Assembly: GCF_900199725.1 (NCBI RefSeq)
Contig: NZ_LT904904.1
Span: forward strand, 511,727-575,726
DNA: 64,000 bases
Direction: 5' to 3'
Origin: Cytobacillus massiliigabonensis
Lineage (GTDB): Bacteria; Bacillota; Bacilli; Bacillales; Cytobacillaceae
The position numbers and the translations under genes are program-made. Position 1 is the first letter of the stretch. Each line of letters opens with the position of its first letter. Below the pieces are notes generated by a model. It saw only the letters and a list, made by a program, of their open reading frames with translations. It was not told the DNA's origin and ran no database searches. This document shows, in pieces, positions 9,950 to 18,680 of this stretch.

Positions 9950-10979
9950 ACTTTTGAAGATAAACAACCCAAAAAAAGCTAAGAATCAAATCTTCGAAGA
10001 GGGTTCCTTAGAGGCATTACAAGTAGAGAATGAACGTTTACGTATGGAGAATGCCTTATTTCAAGAAAAGGAAACATTACAACGAAAGACAAGGCAAAAG
10101 TAGTCTATTAACAAAGAAATCAATTTAGCGTAAAAGAGTTAATAAAATTAGCCGCCATCAAGCGTAGTACATATTATTACTGGACAAGTCGCTTTGACCG
10201 ACCTGATAAATATACAGAAATGAAATCGATGACTACTACTATCTATCATGACCATAAGGGAAGATATGGTTATCGGCGAATAACGTAAGAATTATGTAAT
10301 TAAGGATTCCTGATTAATCATAAAACCGTCCAACGGCCTTATGAAGGAATTAGGTTTAAAATCGCTTGTACGCATGAAAAAATACCGTTCTTATAAAGGC
10401 AAAGTAGGTAAAATTGCGCCAAACATTCTTAAACGTGATTTTGTAGCGACAAAACCAAATGAAAAGTGGGTAACGGACGTAACTGAATTTCATTTATTTG
10501 GTGAGAAGTTATATCTTTCCCCTATACTAGATTTATTTAACGGTGAAATTATTACCTTTAATATTCAAAGCCGTCCTACATATGAACTGGTTTCGAAAAT
10601 GTTAGATAAAGCTTTTAACTGCTTATCCGCAGGAGATGCCCCTGTCTTACATTCGGATCAAGGTTGGCATTATCAAATGAAACAATACTTTTACGCCTTA
10701 AAACAACAGGGTGTTAGCCGAGGCATGTCCCGTAAAGGCAACTGTTTAGATAATGCAGTAATTGAGAACACTTTTGGTCTATTAAAATCTGATCTATTAT
10801 ATATACAAGAATTTGAGAGTACGGTTCACTTTAAGCATGAGCTTGAACTTGTATATCGAGTATTACAATCACAAACGTATCAAAGGAAAATTAAGAGGAT
10901 TGAGTCAGGTACAGTATCGAATTCAATCCTCCATAGCAGCTTAATTTAATAGTATGTCTAACTTTTCGGGGTCACTTCA
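9950..10979 (+). mobile_element. IS3-family (IS150-like) element remnant
   Basis: The tract holds the end of orfA (LEALQVENERLRMENALFQE near 9998-10065), then orfB. The HTH-containing first part of orfB has stops and shifts (SVKELIKLAAIKRSTYYYW, HDHKGRYGYRRI). The catalytic core is intact at 10341-10949 with all DDE residues visible: WVTDVTEFHLFGEKLYLSP, LHSDQGWHYQ and NAVIENTFGLLKSDL. The 3' end is damaged: the usual final motif (LRGLSPVQYRIQSS) is in a shifted frame near 10892-10943. The right end reads TCGGGGTCACTTCA up to about 10979, typical of the terminal repeat of this group. No left end was found, so the element is truncated at its 5' side against the IS110 relic. Confidence 0.8.
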
Positions 10980-11283
10980 AAATAAGCAAAGTGTCTTTCT
11001 TCAAGAAAAGGGTCAGAGAGTGGAGCAACTTTATATTACGTAGTAGCTCTTACTGAGCAATAAGGTCTTCATTTTTAGAGGATCAGGTGACATAATGCAT
11101 TTAAACTTACAAGTAGTTATATGGGACATATTACACCCTTTATGGTATTATTCCAAATTACATCTCTTATCCTCGCCGTTTTATCCTTTTTATCTTAAAT
11201 TTATCTATTTTATCAAATTTTATCATTTACAAAATACGGGTAATTGTTTATGATAAAATTAAGATGAAAAAGGGGTGTTTAAT
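10980..11283. other. Intergenic region after the IS3 remnant
   Basis: No gene is supported. A short frame near 11096 (MHLNLQVVIWDILH) has no ribosome site and is probably debris. The AT-rich last 100 bases presumably hold the promoter of the gene at 11284. Confidence 0.35.
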
Positions 11284-11895
11284 TTGAACTATGATAAAAT
11301 TATCTTAGAGTTAATGAATCGCATTCAATTTATGGAAGAGCAAGTGTCATTGTTAAATGAAAAAGTATCAATTTTAGAAACTGATTTTGAAGTTGATTTT
11401 GATGAAGATGATGAAGTTGGTGAACAAGATGAAGTAACCCGGTCAGAAGCTCGAGATATGGCGATTAATATAATTAAAGAAAAATTTCCTGAGTATATAG
11501 TGGAAAAGGCTTCCCGGAAAGAGGGGAGTGGAATAAAAATAATATCTCCCAAATCTGGTTCTAAAAAACCAACATTTATTAAATTTTACCATAGTAAGGA
11601 ACATCGTTCACGGCACGGTCAACATGGATGGCATGTAGTTCGTTTAGATGATGTGATTGCGACTCCTATTGATTATTGTTTACTTTCATTTGTTGATTCG
11701 AAAGGGGATTGGAATTACTTCTTATATAATCAAGAAGAGATAGGCATGTATTATGATGATCACCGACCAAGTAGTAGTAATAATATTCTTCACCTTTACT
11801 TCATTGTTAAGGATGGAAAAGCAAAAGAGGTAAGAGAAAATACCGTAGATGTAACTAACCATTTAAATAATTGGGATGTATTAAAGAATATGTAG
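11284..11895 (+). CDS. Unknown 203-residue protein with N-terminal coiled coil
   Basis: The TTG at 11284 is chosen because AAGGGG lies eight bases upstream; the GTG at 11275 overlaps it. Residues 1-35 form a likely coiled coil (heptad pattern in ILELMNRIQFMEEQVSLLNE), followed by a very acidic linker (DFDEDDEVGEQDE). The globular part of about 140 residues contains SGIKIISPKSGSK, KFYHSKEHRSRHGQHGWHVV, DYCLLSFVDSKGDWNYFLY and a HLYFIV strand. The alternation of strands with conserved-looking Asp, Lys and His resembles nuclease- or DNA-binding-like folds, but no catalytic motif can be identified. It forms a probable two-gene operon with 11942, in an IS-rich accessory region. Confidence 0.7.
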   Translation: MNYDKIILELMNRIQFMEEQVSLLNEKVSILETDFEVDFDEDDEVGEQDEVTRSEARDMAINIIKEKFPEYIVEKASRKEGSGIKIISPKSGSKKPTFIKFYHSKEHRSRHGQHGWHVVRLDDVIATPIDYCLLSFVDSKGDWNYFLYNQEEIGMYYDDHRPSSSNNILHLYFIVKDGKAKEVRENTVDVTNHLNNWDVLKNM

Positions 11896-11941
11896 TTGTT
11901 TCTTTTCAAGATAATATAGTTTGTTAAGAGGTGGTGTAGTA

Positions 11942-12229
11942 ATGACCAAAGAAGAAGAAATTCTAGAGTTTTTAAATAGAAAGGTTTTTGATCCATTACT
12001 TCAATCCAACAATGCATCAGAAATTTTAAAAAAAGGTATTCGCTATACAATCATGAGGTTAAAAGAAAGAAATGCTGTGGGAATGATTGCCTATTTTTGG
12101 TCAGCTGTAGTTGGTACTGAAAAAAGCACAAAATTTGCAAAACATATGAAAGAAAATGGATTTATAAGGTTTGAAGAGGTAATTGATGAATTTAGAGAGC
12201 GTTTTAATAATAACTGGATTAGTAGTTAG
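11942..12229 (+). CDS. Small conserved hypothetical protein
   Basis: A 95-residue soluble, mostly helical protein. The ATG at 11942 is preferred because GAGGTGG lies a few bases upstream; the TTG at 11921 overlaps that site. Visible features are the acidic start MTKEEEILEFLNRKVF, a central YTIMRLKERNAVGMIAYFW and the end FRERFNNNW. I recall similar uncharacterised proteins in Bacillus genomes; no function is known to me. It lies 46 bases after the 11284 gene on the same strand and probably shares its transcript, so the pair may be a functional module. Confidence 0.7.
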   Translation: MTKEEEILEFLNRKVFDPLLQSNNASEILKKGIRYTIMRLKERNAVGMIAYFWSAVVGTEKSTKFAKHMKENGFIRFEEVIDEFRERFNNNWISS

Positions 12230-13435
12230 TCAATTTAGCAATTTATAAGGGCAATTATATCGATAGCATTTTTTGTTGTTTAACCGTTCCGGTGAACAGT
12301 ATCACAAGTGAGGTATCGAATAATTGTTCAACAATAGGGAGTTTTCCTGAAACAAGTTGATAAAATAGACATTGGTTTGCTGTATAGTACAACGATACTA
12401 TTAAATAGATGAAACATAGAGAGGCGGTCACTATTAGGTGGTCGTCTTTCTTCATTCTGCCATATAAAACAACTTCATTATTATAGCGTTTTGTGAAGAA
12501 ATTCAGTAAGAGGGCATTAAAATAACAAAAAGGAGTAGATACCAAACACTTGGAGTAGATACCAAACACTTTTTTTATTGTGCTAATTTGCACTATTTTT
12601 TGTTTTCCAAATAGGATAGAAATGGTAATATTACTTCGTGTGAAAAATAGACTTTTCTTGATCTTTGTTTATGTCAAATCAATTATTAATGAGAAGGAGT
12701 TTTTAAGGGAAAGGCAATTATAGCTTTAAGGATATTTTTCATGTTATTGTATCATTACGTTCATATGCAAATAAGGATAATGCAGTAAAGGGATTTAAGC
12801 CAGGACTAGGGTTCTATCTTGCATGGTACGTTTAAATGATGGGTAGATTACAAACACACGCAGTGCTTTATGATCAGCAGAGATTAGCATATCGTTTTTC
12901 CTTTCATTTTTGGAAAATGATCATATCGGTCAGATACACGCAAGAAAGAATAATAACGGTGGTAAGTTAATTCTAATTGAACTTATTTGGAAGGACTGTT
13001 TAAACTTATGGTTAATAAGAATGTAAATCAAAAAATGGAAGTTAATGGTCCGAAAAGTGAAATATAGGGACTGTTCGTGTGATTCTTTTAGTTATTTAAA
13101 ATAATATAGAGTATTAAAATATCTTTTTTTTCTACTATTCAAAGCGATATCGTGAGATAATAGTTAGCCTCTTTCTAGTTTACTAAGTATTTATGTTAGA
13201 TAAGAAAACAAAATACGGTTCTCCTGATTGTCTTTCTCTTTTAATATTATTGTATAGGGTATAATTACAAAATGATAAAAATAATGCGAAAACGTTAGAA
13301 GTAGTATCAATTTAATTTCTTCTTTAAGAATCCTCACTTCCCCAATTGTAACCTTATACGTGTATGGATAAAGCGAGTAATTATATTATGTTCAATTAAA
13401 TAAGGAGGGCTCTACAGCCGCTCCCTGAGTTTATA
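12230..13435. other. 1.2 kb without a supported gene
   Basis: Open frames here lack ribosome sites and recognisable protein content. The minus-strand frame at 12255-12593 is hydrophobic but has no usable start. The only clear structure is the exact 20-bp tandem duplication at 12532-12571. The rest looks like decayed DNA at the edge of the accessory region. Confidence 0.4.
12532..12571. repeat. Exact 20-bp tandem duplication
   Basis: The unit beginning GGAGTAGATACC and ending AAACACTT occurs twice in immediate succession (12532-12551 and 12552-12571) and is followed by a T run. It is most simply a replication-slippage duplication. Confidence 0.85.
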
Positions 13436-14188
13436 TTACCAATTCCACGCAAACGCCTTTACCTCAACCGAAGCAATATTTGGAACTATAGACGCTGGAA
13501 TATCTGGATAGCTTAATTCAAAACCAGATTCTCCACCAGCATTTAAGCCTACATCAACAGAACCTTTTAAAACGCCTAGCAGTTTCCCGTTTGCATCAAA
13601 TAGCCCCGCAGCGATCCGAATGTCATCTTGTTTAGCATCAGTTATATTCTTCACAAGACCGGTTACTTTGTAAGGAGAAAACGAATCCCCTGCAATCCCT
13701 TTAACCCCACTAGTTTCTAAAAGGTTGCTACTTTTGTCTGTTTCGTCAAAACCATAATTGTAACTTGACTCTTTAAATATAGCTGGATCCGCTTGTCCAT
13801 CCAAAGTTGTTGAATCCACAATAAATGCCGTTTCACCTGGTTGCACAACTTCAGGTACAGAATAGATCATTGTTGAAGTACCTAACACGCTATCATCCTG
13901 TCCTTTATAAGTTATCTGTGTTTCTCCAATGTCTACAGGTGTGTTTCCTGTATTTTTATAGACTGCAGCAGAGTGAACCCATACTGTATCGATGGAGTTT
14001 TTCCATGAACTAGCTGTAGAATCTACAACCTCTAGCTTAGGTTCTTCCTTTGATTCCTCTTTTTTCCCGCTATCTTCTGACTTTGTAGCCCCTCCAGAAG
14101 ACTCTGAGCTTCCCGCATGTTCTCCGTTTGAACAAGCCGCTACAAATAGCAGAAGCATAATCGTAAATATTGCATAGAATTTTTTCAT
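13436..14188 (-). CDS. Secreted lipoprotein with FxLYD-like C-terminal domain
   Basis: A 250-residue protein. Residues 1-19 are a lipoprotein signal (MKKFYAIFTIMLLLFVAAC) with lipobox VAAC, so it is anchored to the outer face of the membrane. A Ser/Gly/Glu/Lys-rich linker spans about 20-50. Two immunoglobulin-like beta domains follow: one around 55-130 (VWVHSAAVYKNTGNTPVDI) and one around 165-250 (VTGLVKNITDAKQDDIRIAAGLF). The second has the pattern of FxLYD domains, found in many Bacillus surface lipoproteins of unknown role. GGGAGC lies about 10 bases before the ATG. It appears monocistronic. Confidence 0.85.
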   Translation of the reverse strand: MKKFYAIFTIMLLLFVAACSNGEHAGSSESSGGATKSEDSGKKEESKEEPKLEVVDSTASSWKNSIDTVWVHSAAVYKNTGNTPVDIGETQITYKGQDDSVLGTSTMIYSVPEVVQPGETAFIVDSTTLDGQADPAIFKESSYNYGFDETDKSSNLLETSGVKGIAGDSFSPYKVTGLVKNITDAKQDDIRIAAGLFDANGKLLGVLKGSVDVGLNAGGESGFELSYPDIPASIVPNIASVEVKAFAWNW

Positions 14189-15208
14189 TGACCCTTGCTC
14201 CCTTTTGTGTAATTTTACCTATTAATCATATCATAAATATTTACGTTTTTGGGTATTTGATGGAAGTTACTTCTTGCGATTATTGTGCTATGTAATATTT
14301 CTAGTTTATTCATTTGCTCATAGGATTTATCACGGGAATGGGGATATTAGTGGAACTCGTACCCCTCCGCTCAATTGTATCAGGCTTCCTGTTCGGTTCT
14401 ACAAGTGAAACATCTATAAGTCACTAATTGGGCATTAGCCTAAATTGAATAAGCAGCAAGAGAGCAAGCCAAGTTATAATTAGTGAGTCTGAAAAAGAAG
14501 TGTTAAAGAAATAATAAACTAGAGGATTGCTTGATTTTTTCAGGCAGTCTTCTTTAATGATGTGACATTGTGTAACAAGGGATTCTTCGAAGTTTGTTAG
14601 AAAGACTAGTATTTCTTTTATTCCATAATATAACTGCCTCTCTTGTTTTACAAATATCATTATAGTCAGAAATAATTGTATACAATGGAACTATAAGAAA
14701 TGATCATATGCTAAAGAAGAATGCTCTAGGTTAGCCCTAATTTACAGTCAAAAACAATAGTAAATCACATAAAACAGCACCAAAAGAGAACGTTGAATAC
14801 AATGAAGGAAACTTGGCTTGCTTTATGCTAGAATAATAACCGCTTGATTTGTCTTTTTACAAAGCTTTCAATTTTTTATTTCTATGATCACTTTAAGGTA
14901 GATACTGCCCACAGATTTACTATTACGTGCCTCTTCCAATTACTTTGATTTTATCAGGAATATTGATGATATATTTCTGAATAAAATCACTAATTCCTTT
15001 ATCCTATACAGTATCCCACCTACAAAATCTATGCTAAAATAACTTTAAAAATTTCCTATAAGTAGTAAGGGATCCGGATTTTTTCCAAGGTCTTTTTCTT
15101 GATTTAGTCTTCAGATTCATACGAAACTTTGTGCGGCCTTTAATGATCAGTATTTCAGGCACCTAAAAAGGGAGATTTTTTGAACTTTTTTCAAAGGGGA
15201 TGAATGGG
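14189..15208. other. 1 kb intergenic region
   Basis: No coding region is supported. It contains one copy of a roughly 95-bp dispersed repeat at 14740-14832, also present at about 27423-27518. The remainder is AT-rich with no clear signals. Confidence 0.4.
14740..14832 (+). repeat. Dispersed repeat, copy A
   Basis: Starting at TTTACAGTCAAAAA and running through AAAAGAGAACGTTGAATAC to TTTATGCTAGAAT, this stretch matches 27423-27518 at roughly 70 % by eye with small gaps, in the same orientation. It encodes nothing obvious. Confidence 0.6.
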
Positions 15209-15424
15209 GTGCGAAATAGCAAAGCTCTCATTATTTGTATAATCATTTGTTTGCTCTTACCTGCATACAATGTCGCTGCTTCACCAAAACAAACTGATAG
15301 AGCTAAACAAGAATTTACAAATGGGAATTTTATTAATAGCACACAAACAATGTTATACAGAAAAATTCATGTAGAAGACGATAAGCATATTTATTACATG
15401 GACTACCTAAGTGATTATGTTTAG
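15209..15424 (+). CDS. Short secreted protein, perhaps truncated
   Basis: A 71-residue protein with a clear signal peptide: MRNSK, a hydrophobic core ALIICIIICLLLP, then AYNVAA as likely cleavage site. GTG 15209 is preferred because AAGGGG ends nine bases upstream; the ATG at 15200 touches that site. The mature part of about 45 residues (from SPKQTDRAKQE to YYMDYLSDYV) matches nothing I can name. It stops abruptly in what looks like the middle of a beta-rich domain, so it may be the surviving N-terminus of a longer secreted protein. The terminator at 15450-15482 follows. Confidence 0.55.
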   Translation: MRNSKALIICIIICLLLPAYNVAASPKQTDRAKQEFTNGNFINSTQTMLYRKIHVEDDKHIYYMDYLSDYV

Positions 15425-15449
15425 TTATTATCGTAGAATCTAGTACAAA

Positions 15450-15490
15450 AAAGCTGATAGGAGGAAATCGCCTATCAGCTTTAATTTTAT
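15450..15490. terminator. Bidirectional intrinsic terminator
   Basis: A 12-bp perfect stem (AAAGCTGATAGG at 15450-15461 with its complement at 15471-15482) has a 9-base loop. Read on the minus strand it is followed by seven T, so it is a strong terminator for the leftward RiPP-like operon. On the plus strand the T stretch is interrupted but may still serve the gene at 15209. Confidence 0.9.
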
Positions 15491-15595
15491 TTATTTTAAA
15501 TTCATTGTATTTATTCAACAAAGTCAATTCCAATCCTTGATGGATAATATCACTTTGCCTACCAACTGAAATGTATACATCTTTGTATGAACAAT

Positions 15596-16825
15596 TTAGT
15601 TTGAAACAGAGAAGCTTTTCTCTTGCTTCGAATACTTATCCCTAACAAAGAAATATATTACTAAGGCAGTTTCAACAATAATCAATGTTATAGTCAAAAC
15701 ATTTGAAATTATTTCTCCCGTAGTTCCAGATTCAAAGGATGATTTTATATTTGTAAATACTGATACGACCACAGGGATAATATAATTGAAAGTAATCAAG
15801 ATATCAATGATACTTCCTAAAACCATAAATGTTCCATAAATCCAAACCTTTTTAGGATATTTTCCTTTAGTACTTCTAGATTTAATTAGGCTTTTAAATA
15901 GATCATATGATTCTTCGAACAAAGTTGGATACTTTAAGTAGTCACTGATTAGGTAGTATAGATCCGTTTTCATATAAAATCTGAATTCAAATACCAATCC
16001 AATTAGTAATAAGAGTATTACAAACCTTGAAAAATGATATAGTAATCCTTGTGTTTCGAATTGAAAAAATGCGATATAAGTAAATATGCAAATGAGGAAT
16101 ATATCGAATAGCATTCCAGATAGGTAGATAATATATCTCTTTTTTCTTGGTATAACCCAAATATTTTCAATTTTTGTCTGAAAAACAAGATGGGTTAATC
16201 TTCTCCCTAATGACATAAAGCCTAAACCACCACTAATTGCTCTTGTAGAGAAAAAGTGGAACAATTCGTGGAAAGAATTAAAAACTATATCCAAAACTAT
16301 TAAACTTAATACTACTACTAATAATGACGAGTGCCAAAACGCCTCATCATAAGAAGGGATAATTGAGCCAGTCTTTCCACTAAGTAATAAAAAAAGTGCA
16401 ATAGAAACAAAAATAAAGTAGGCGATAGCAGCAGGTATAGAAAATATCCATTTAACGTGCTTTTGCTTCACAAATTCAAATGTGATTCCGTTCTTCTTTT
16501 CTTGCTCTTCAGACGGTATTACATGTTCTCCTACTTTTTTTACAAAATTAATGCTTAGAAGACTCAATATAAAGTCTTCTAAATCAACTTCTATATCTTT
16601 ACTATTCAAATCAGTTTTGACTTCGCTTAATGTCTTTCCGTTTCTTAATTCATTAATTATATATCCAGCTATTTTTGGAACTAAAATAAAGCGATTTATC
16701 AATGTTCTGCCAATATAAATTTCATCTTCTCCTTCATCAAATATTACTAAGTCTTCAAAAAACTGACAGCTTATGTCTTCCTCATTATCAAGCAAAGAGA
16801 TAATGTTTTCGTTAGCATTTGACAT
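15596..16825 (-). CDS. Membrane HExxH (M50-like) protein with N-terminal PqqD-like domain
   Basis: A 409-residue protein, last gene of the RiPP-like operon, overlapping the preceding gene by 14 bases. Residues about 20-100 have the PqqD-like pattern (IYIGRTLINRFILVP, GKTLSEVKTDL, INFVKKVGE), expected to bind a leader peptide. About seven membrane segments follow. The metalloprotease motif HELFH lies near residue 185 on the edge of a membrane segment, and a later YMKTDLYYL segment recalls the second zinc-ligand region of M50 site-2 proteases. This layout matches the putative peptide zinc metalloproteases found in RiPP loci such as Bacillus yydH. Its likely role is to process or export the modified peptide at the membrane; no ABC transporter is present in the operon. 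Confidence 0.8.
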   Translation of the reverse strand: MSNANENIISLLDNEEDISCQFFEDLVIFDEGEDEIYIGRTLINRFILVPKIAGYIINELRNGKTLSEVKTDLNSKDIEVDLEDFILSLLSINFVKKVGEHVIPSEEQEKKNGITFEFVKQKHVKWIFSIPAAIAYFIFVSIALFLLLSGKTGSIIPSYDEAFWHSSLLVVVLSLIVLDIVFNSFHELFHFFSTRAISGGLGFMSLGRRLTHLVFQTKIENIWVIPRKKRYIIYLSGMLFDIFLICIFTYIAFFQFETQGLLYHFSRFVILLLLIGLVFEFRFYMKTDLYYLISDYLKYPTLFEESYDLFKSLIKSRSTKGKYPKKVWIYGTFMVLGSIIDILITFNYIIPVVVSVFTNIKSSFESGTTGEIISNVLTITLIIVETALVIYFFVRDKYSKQEKSFSVSN

Positions 16826-17345
16826 TCTGCTCTAAAAACTCCTCATAGTATAAAACCTCGACAGACCCTGACCAATCTAATACACACCCAATAAAGTCGT
16901 TTATATCTAATCCTTTCATTTCGTATGTATTTTCATCATTGACAGTTCCAGTAGCATCCTCAATAAATGTAACTTTATAACCTCTATCAAAAGCACTTAT
17001 AGCAGTGAACAAACAACAGTATTCAGTATTAAATCCTGTTATATATAGATGGTCAATATTTCTTTCTTTTAAAATTGCATCTAATTCAGTGTTATAAAAT
17101 GCACTGCCTGTTATTTTATTTAATATAAAATCAGCGAAATGTACAAACTCCTTTTCAATTTCTCCCTTTTCAGTATTATCAGCTATTATGCTATTTGGAT
17201 CTGAATCAATATGTTTAGTAAATATCACCAAATTGTTTGACTTCTTAAACTCACTTACAATTCCTCTAATTTTTTCTTTCACTTCACTAAAATCCTTGCG
17301 TTCCAACATCCCATTCTGCATATCTAATACAAGTAGTGCTTTCAT
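16812..17345 (-). CDS. Isochorismatase-family cysteine hydrolase
   Basis: A 177-residue protein of standard length for the family that includes nicotinamidases and isochorismatases. The catalytic triad is visible: Asp8 in LVLDMQNG, Lys77 in NKITGSAF and Cys110 in FNTEYCCLFTA, which also has the usual cis-peptide region before it. Such enzymes hydrolyse amide or ether bonds through a cysteine. Its ATG overlaps the stop of the arginase-like gene (ATGA), with AAGGAGG seven bases upstream, so translation is coupled. In this context a plausible task is hydrolysis of a side-chain amide or a small-molecule adduct of the peptide. The substrate cannot be deduced. Confidence 0.85.
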   Translation of the reverse strand: MKALLVLDMQNGMLERKDFSEVKEKIRGIVSEFKKSNNLVIFTKHIDSDPNSIIADNTEKGEIEKEFVHFADFILNKITGSAFYNTELDAILKERNIDHLYITGFNTEYCCLFTAISAFDRGYKVTFIEDATGTVNDENTYEMKGLDINDFIGCVLDWSGSVEVLYYEEFLEQNVKC

Positions 17346-18526
17346 TGATAAGCCTCCTTTTTTATAAGTTGTCTTATTGTATTCTCAATAATATTTAGTA
17401 TGGCGTATAAAGTTTGATTATTTTTATCTAACAAAGGGTTAAATTCTACTATATCTAGCCCTATAATAGAGAACTGATTAAAATATCCGATTAAATCATT
17501 TAGTTGTTCCAATTTTAACCCGAACGGCAGTAGATAGCCTGTACCTTGTACGACAGAAGGGTCTAAAACATCAACATCAATTGAAATATAAACATTATCG
17601 TTTACATCTAAATACTGTTGTAGTTTATCAACCCATTGATTTTGTATGATCTCTTCTGCGGTAATTACTTTATCATTTAATAATTCCATTGAGGGCGTTA
17701 ATGATTCTCTTACTCCTAAATGAATAATTTGTTTAATGTTTGGTTGATCCCGCACTTTACTTATAAAATTATTATGATTTACAGGTTGGTTTTTGTAGGG
17801 AATTACTGCATCATAGTGTGCATCTATCTTAACTAATGTTACTTCTTTTGTATCAAATGATTCTAGGATTGGAGCTGTAATAGAATGATCTCCTCCTATA
17901 GCAAAAAAAATATTATTATATGTATTTTTTAGAAAACTGTATGCATTTTTTACTCTATTATGTAGACTATATGATGATTCACCGGGTACATATAGGATGT
18001 TTCCCGCATCAAAAACTAAACTTTTGTTATAAATGGAAGAAGTCAAGGTATAGGTCTTGTCAACCTCATCTATATTAGTAATGGTAGATGTGTATCCAGA
18101 TGTATACTGTCTAATTTTATTTGGTGCTAGTTTAGTTCCTGAGATACCTGTTACTGCTCCATCATATGAAATTCCAAGTAATCCAATTTGGGATTCATTA
18201 ATTGGTTCATTTGCACTATCAAAAAATGAAAAATTTGAACCTTTCTTCTCGAAAAATGTATCATTAATTATTTCATTTTGGTTAGTATCACTATCACTAT
18301 TAAGAATACCTAATCTAATCAAAGTACTAACTATTGGTTCGATTTCTTCTTTTTCTAATCCAAACTTACTTTCTATATCTTCAAGAGTTAATCCTAACTC
18401 GAACTGTCGGATAAATTCTAACGTTTCCTGATTTATTTCTATGCCTTGTCCTGTTATAATATTTTTTAAATGATAGTTATGATTTTCGGTTTTTAGAGAA
18501 ATAATATTTTTATTTAGTGTTAACAA
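17342..18526 (-). CDS. PqqD-like domain fused to arginase/agmatinase-fold enzyme
   Basis: A 394-residue protein starting at TTG 18526 with AAGGGGG upstream. Residues 1-80 form a PqqD-like leader-binding domain (GIEINQETLEFIRQF, LIRLGILN). The rest is an arginase-fold enzyme with its manganese motifs: GGDHSI near 207, DAHYD near 232 with NHNNF after it, and SIDVDVLDPS near 312, so all metal ligands look present. Free arginases and agmatinases lack such an N-terminal domain. Fusion to a leader-binding domain next to a short Arg-containing peptide suggests it hydrolyses peptidyl arginine to ornithine, as known for peptide arginases of other RiPPs (for example the landornamide enzyme). The activity itself is inference. 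Confidence 0.85.
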   Translation of the reverse strand: MLTLNKNIISLKTENHNYHLKNIITGQGIEINQETLEFIRQFELGLTLEDIESKFGLEKEEIEPIVSTLIRLGILNSDSDTNQNEIINDTFFEKKGSNFSFFDSANEPINESQIGLLGISYDGAVTGISGTKLAPNKIRQYTSGYTSTITNIDEVDKTYTLTSSIYNKSLVFDAGNILYVPGESSYSLHNRVKNAYSFLKNTYNNIFFAIGGDHSITAPILESFDTKEVTLVKIDAHYDAVIPYKNQPVNHNNFISKVRDQPNIKQIIHLGVRESLTPSMELLNDKVITAEEIIQNQWVDKLQQYLDVNDNVYISIDVDVLDPSVVQGTGYLLPFGLKLEQLNDLIGYFNQFSIIGLDIVEFNPLLDKNNQTLYAILNIIENTIRQLIKKEAYQ

Positions 18527-18550
18527 TACACTTCCCCCTTAAATATAAGA

Positions 18551-18580
18551 GTAGACTATTGAATGGCAGTTCAATAGTCT
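18551..18580 (-). promoter_or_regulatory. Intercistronic hairpin after the precursor gene
   Basis: An 11-bp perfect stem (AGACTATTGAA with TTCAATAGTCT) and a 6-base loop sit between the precursor stop and the arginase-like gene, extended by GAGT/ACTC pairs. Only a weak T-rich stretch follows on the minus strand. It probably acts as a partial terminator or RNA-stabilising end, raising peptide mRNA over enzyme mRNA, a common arrangement in peptide operons. Confidence 0.65.
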
Positions 18581-18599
18581 AACTCTTTGAGCTTGCTAA

Positions 18600-18680
18600 T
18601 TAAGATTCAGGATTTAAAGTATTTCGTCCACCGCGTTTTGTTAATTCTACGTCATTTAGTACTTTGATAGTGATTTTCAT
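18600..18680 (-). CDS. Candidate RiPP precursor peptide, 26 residues
   Basis: A 26-codon gene from ATG 18680 to TAA 18602-18600. It has a strong ribosome site (AGGGGGTG) about six bases upstream, lying inside the end of the E1-like gene, which it overlaps by 29 bases in another frame. The peptide starts MKITIKVLND, is hydrophilic after that, and ends KRGGRNTLNPES. Its position between an E1-like enzyme and a leader-binding arginase-like enzyme makes it the only sensible precursor. The two arginines (16 and 19) are candidate arginase targets, and the C-terminal Ser is a candidate for adenylation, as MccB does at the end of the short microcin C peptide. It is too short for most gene finders and likely unannotated in relatives. 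Confidence 0.7.
   Translation of the reverse strand: MKITIKVLNDVELTKRGGRNTLNPES

Noticed and set aside
12255-12593. Minus-strand frame of 112 codons
   Set aside because: No ribosome site, crosses the 20-bp tandem duplication and has no recognisable protein content.
18600-18680. Ubiquitin-like reading of the short peptide (MKITIKVL start, RGG motif, E1-like partner)
   Set aside because: Twenty-six residues cannot form a beta-grasp fold, and the PqqD-like domains point to a RiPP. The resemblance is probably chance.
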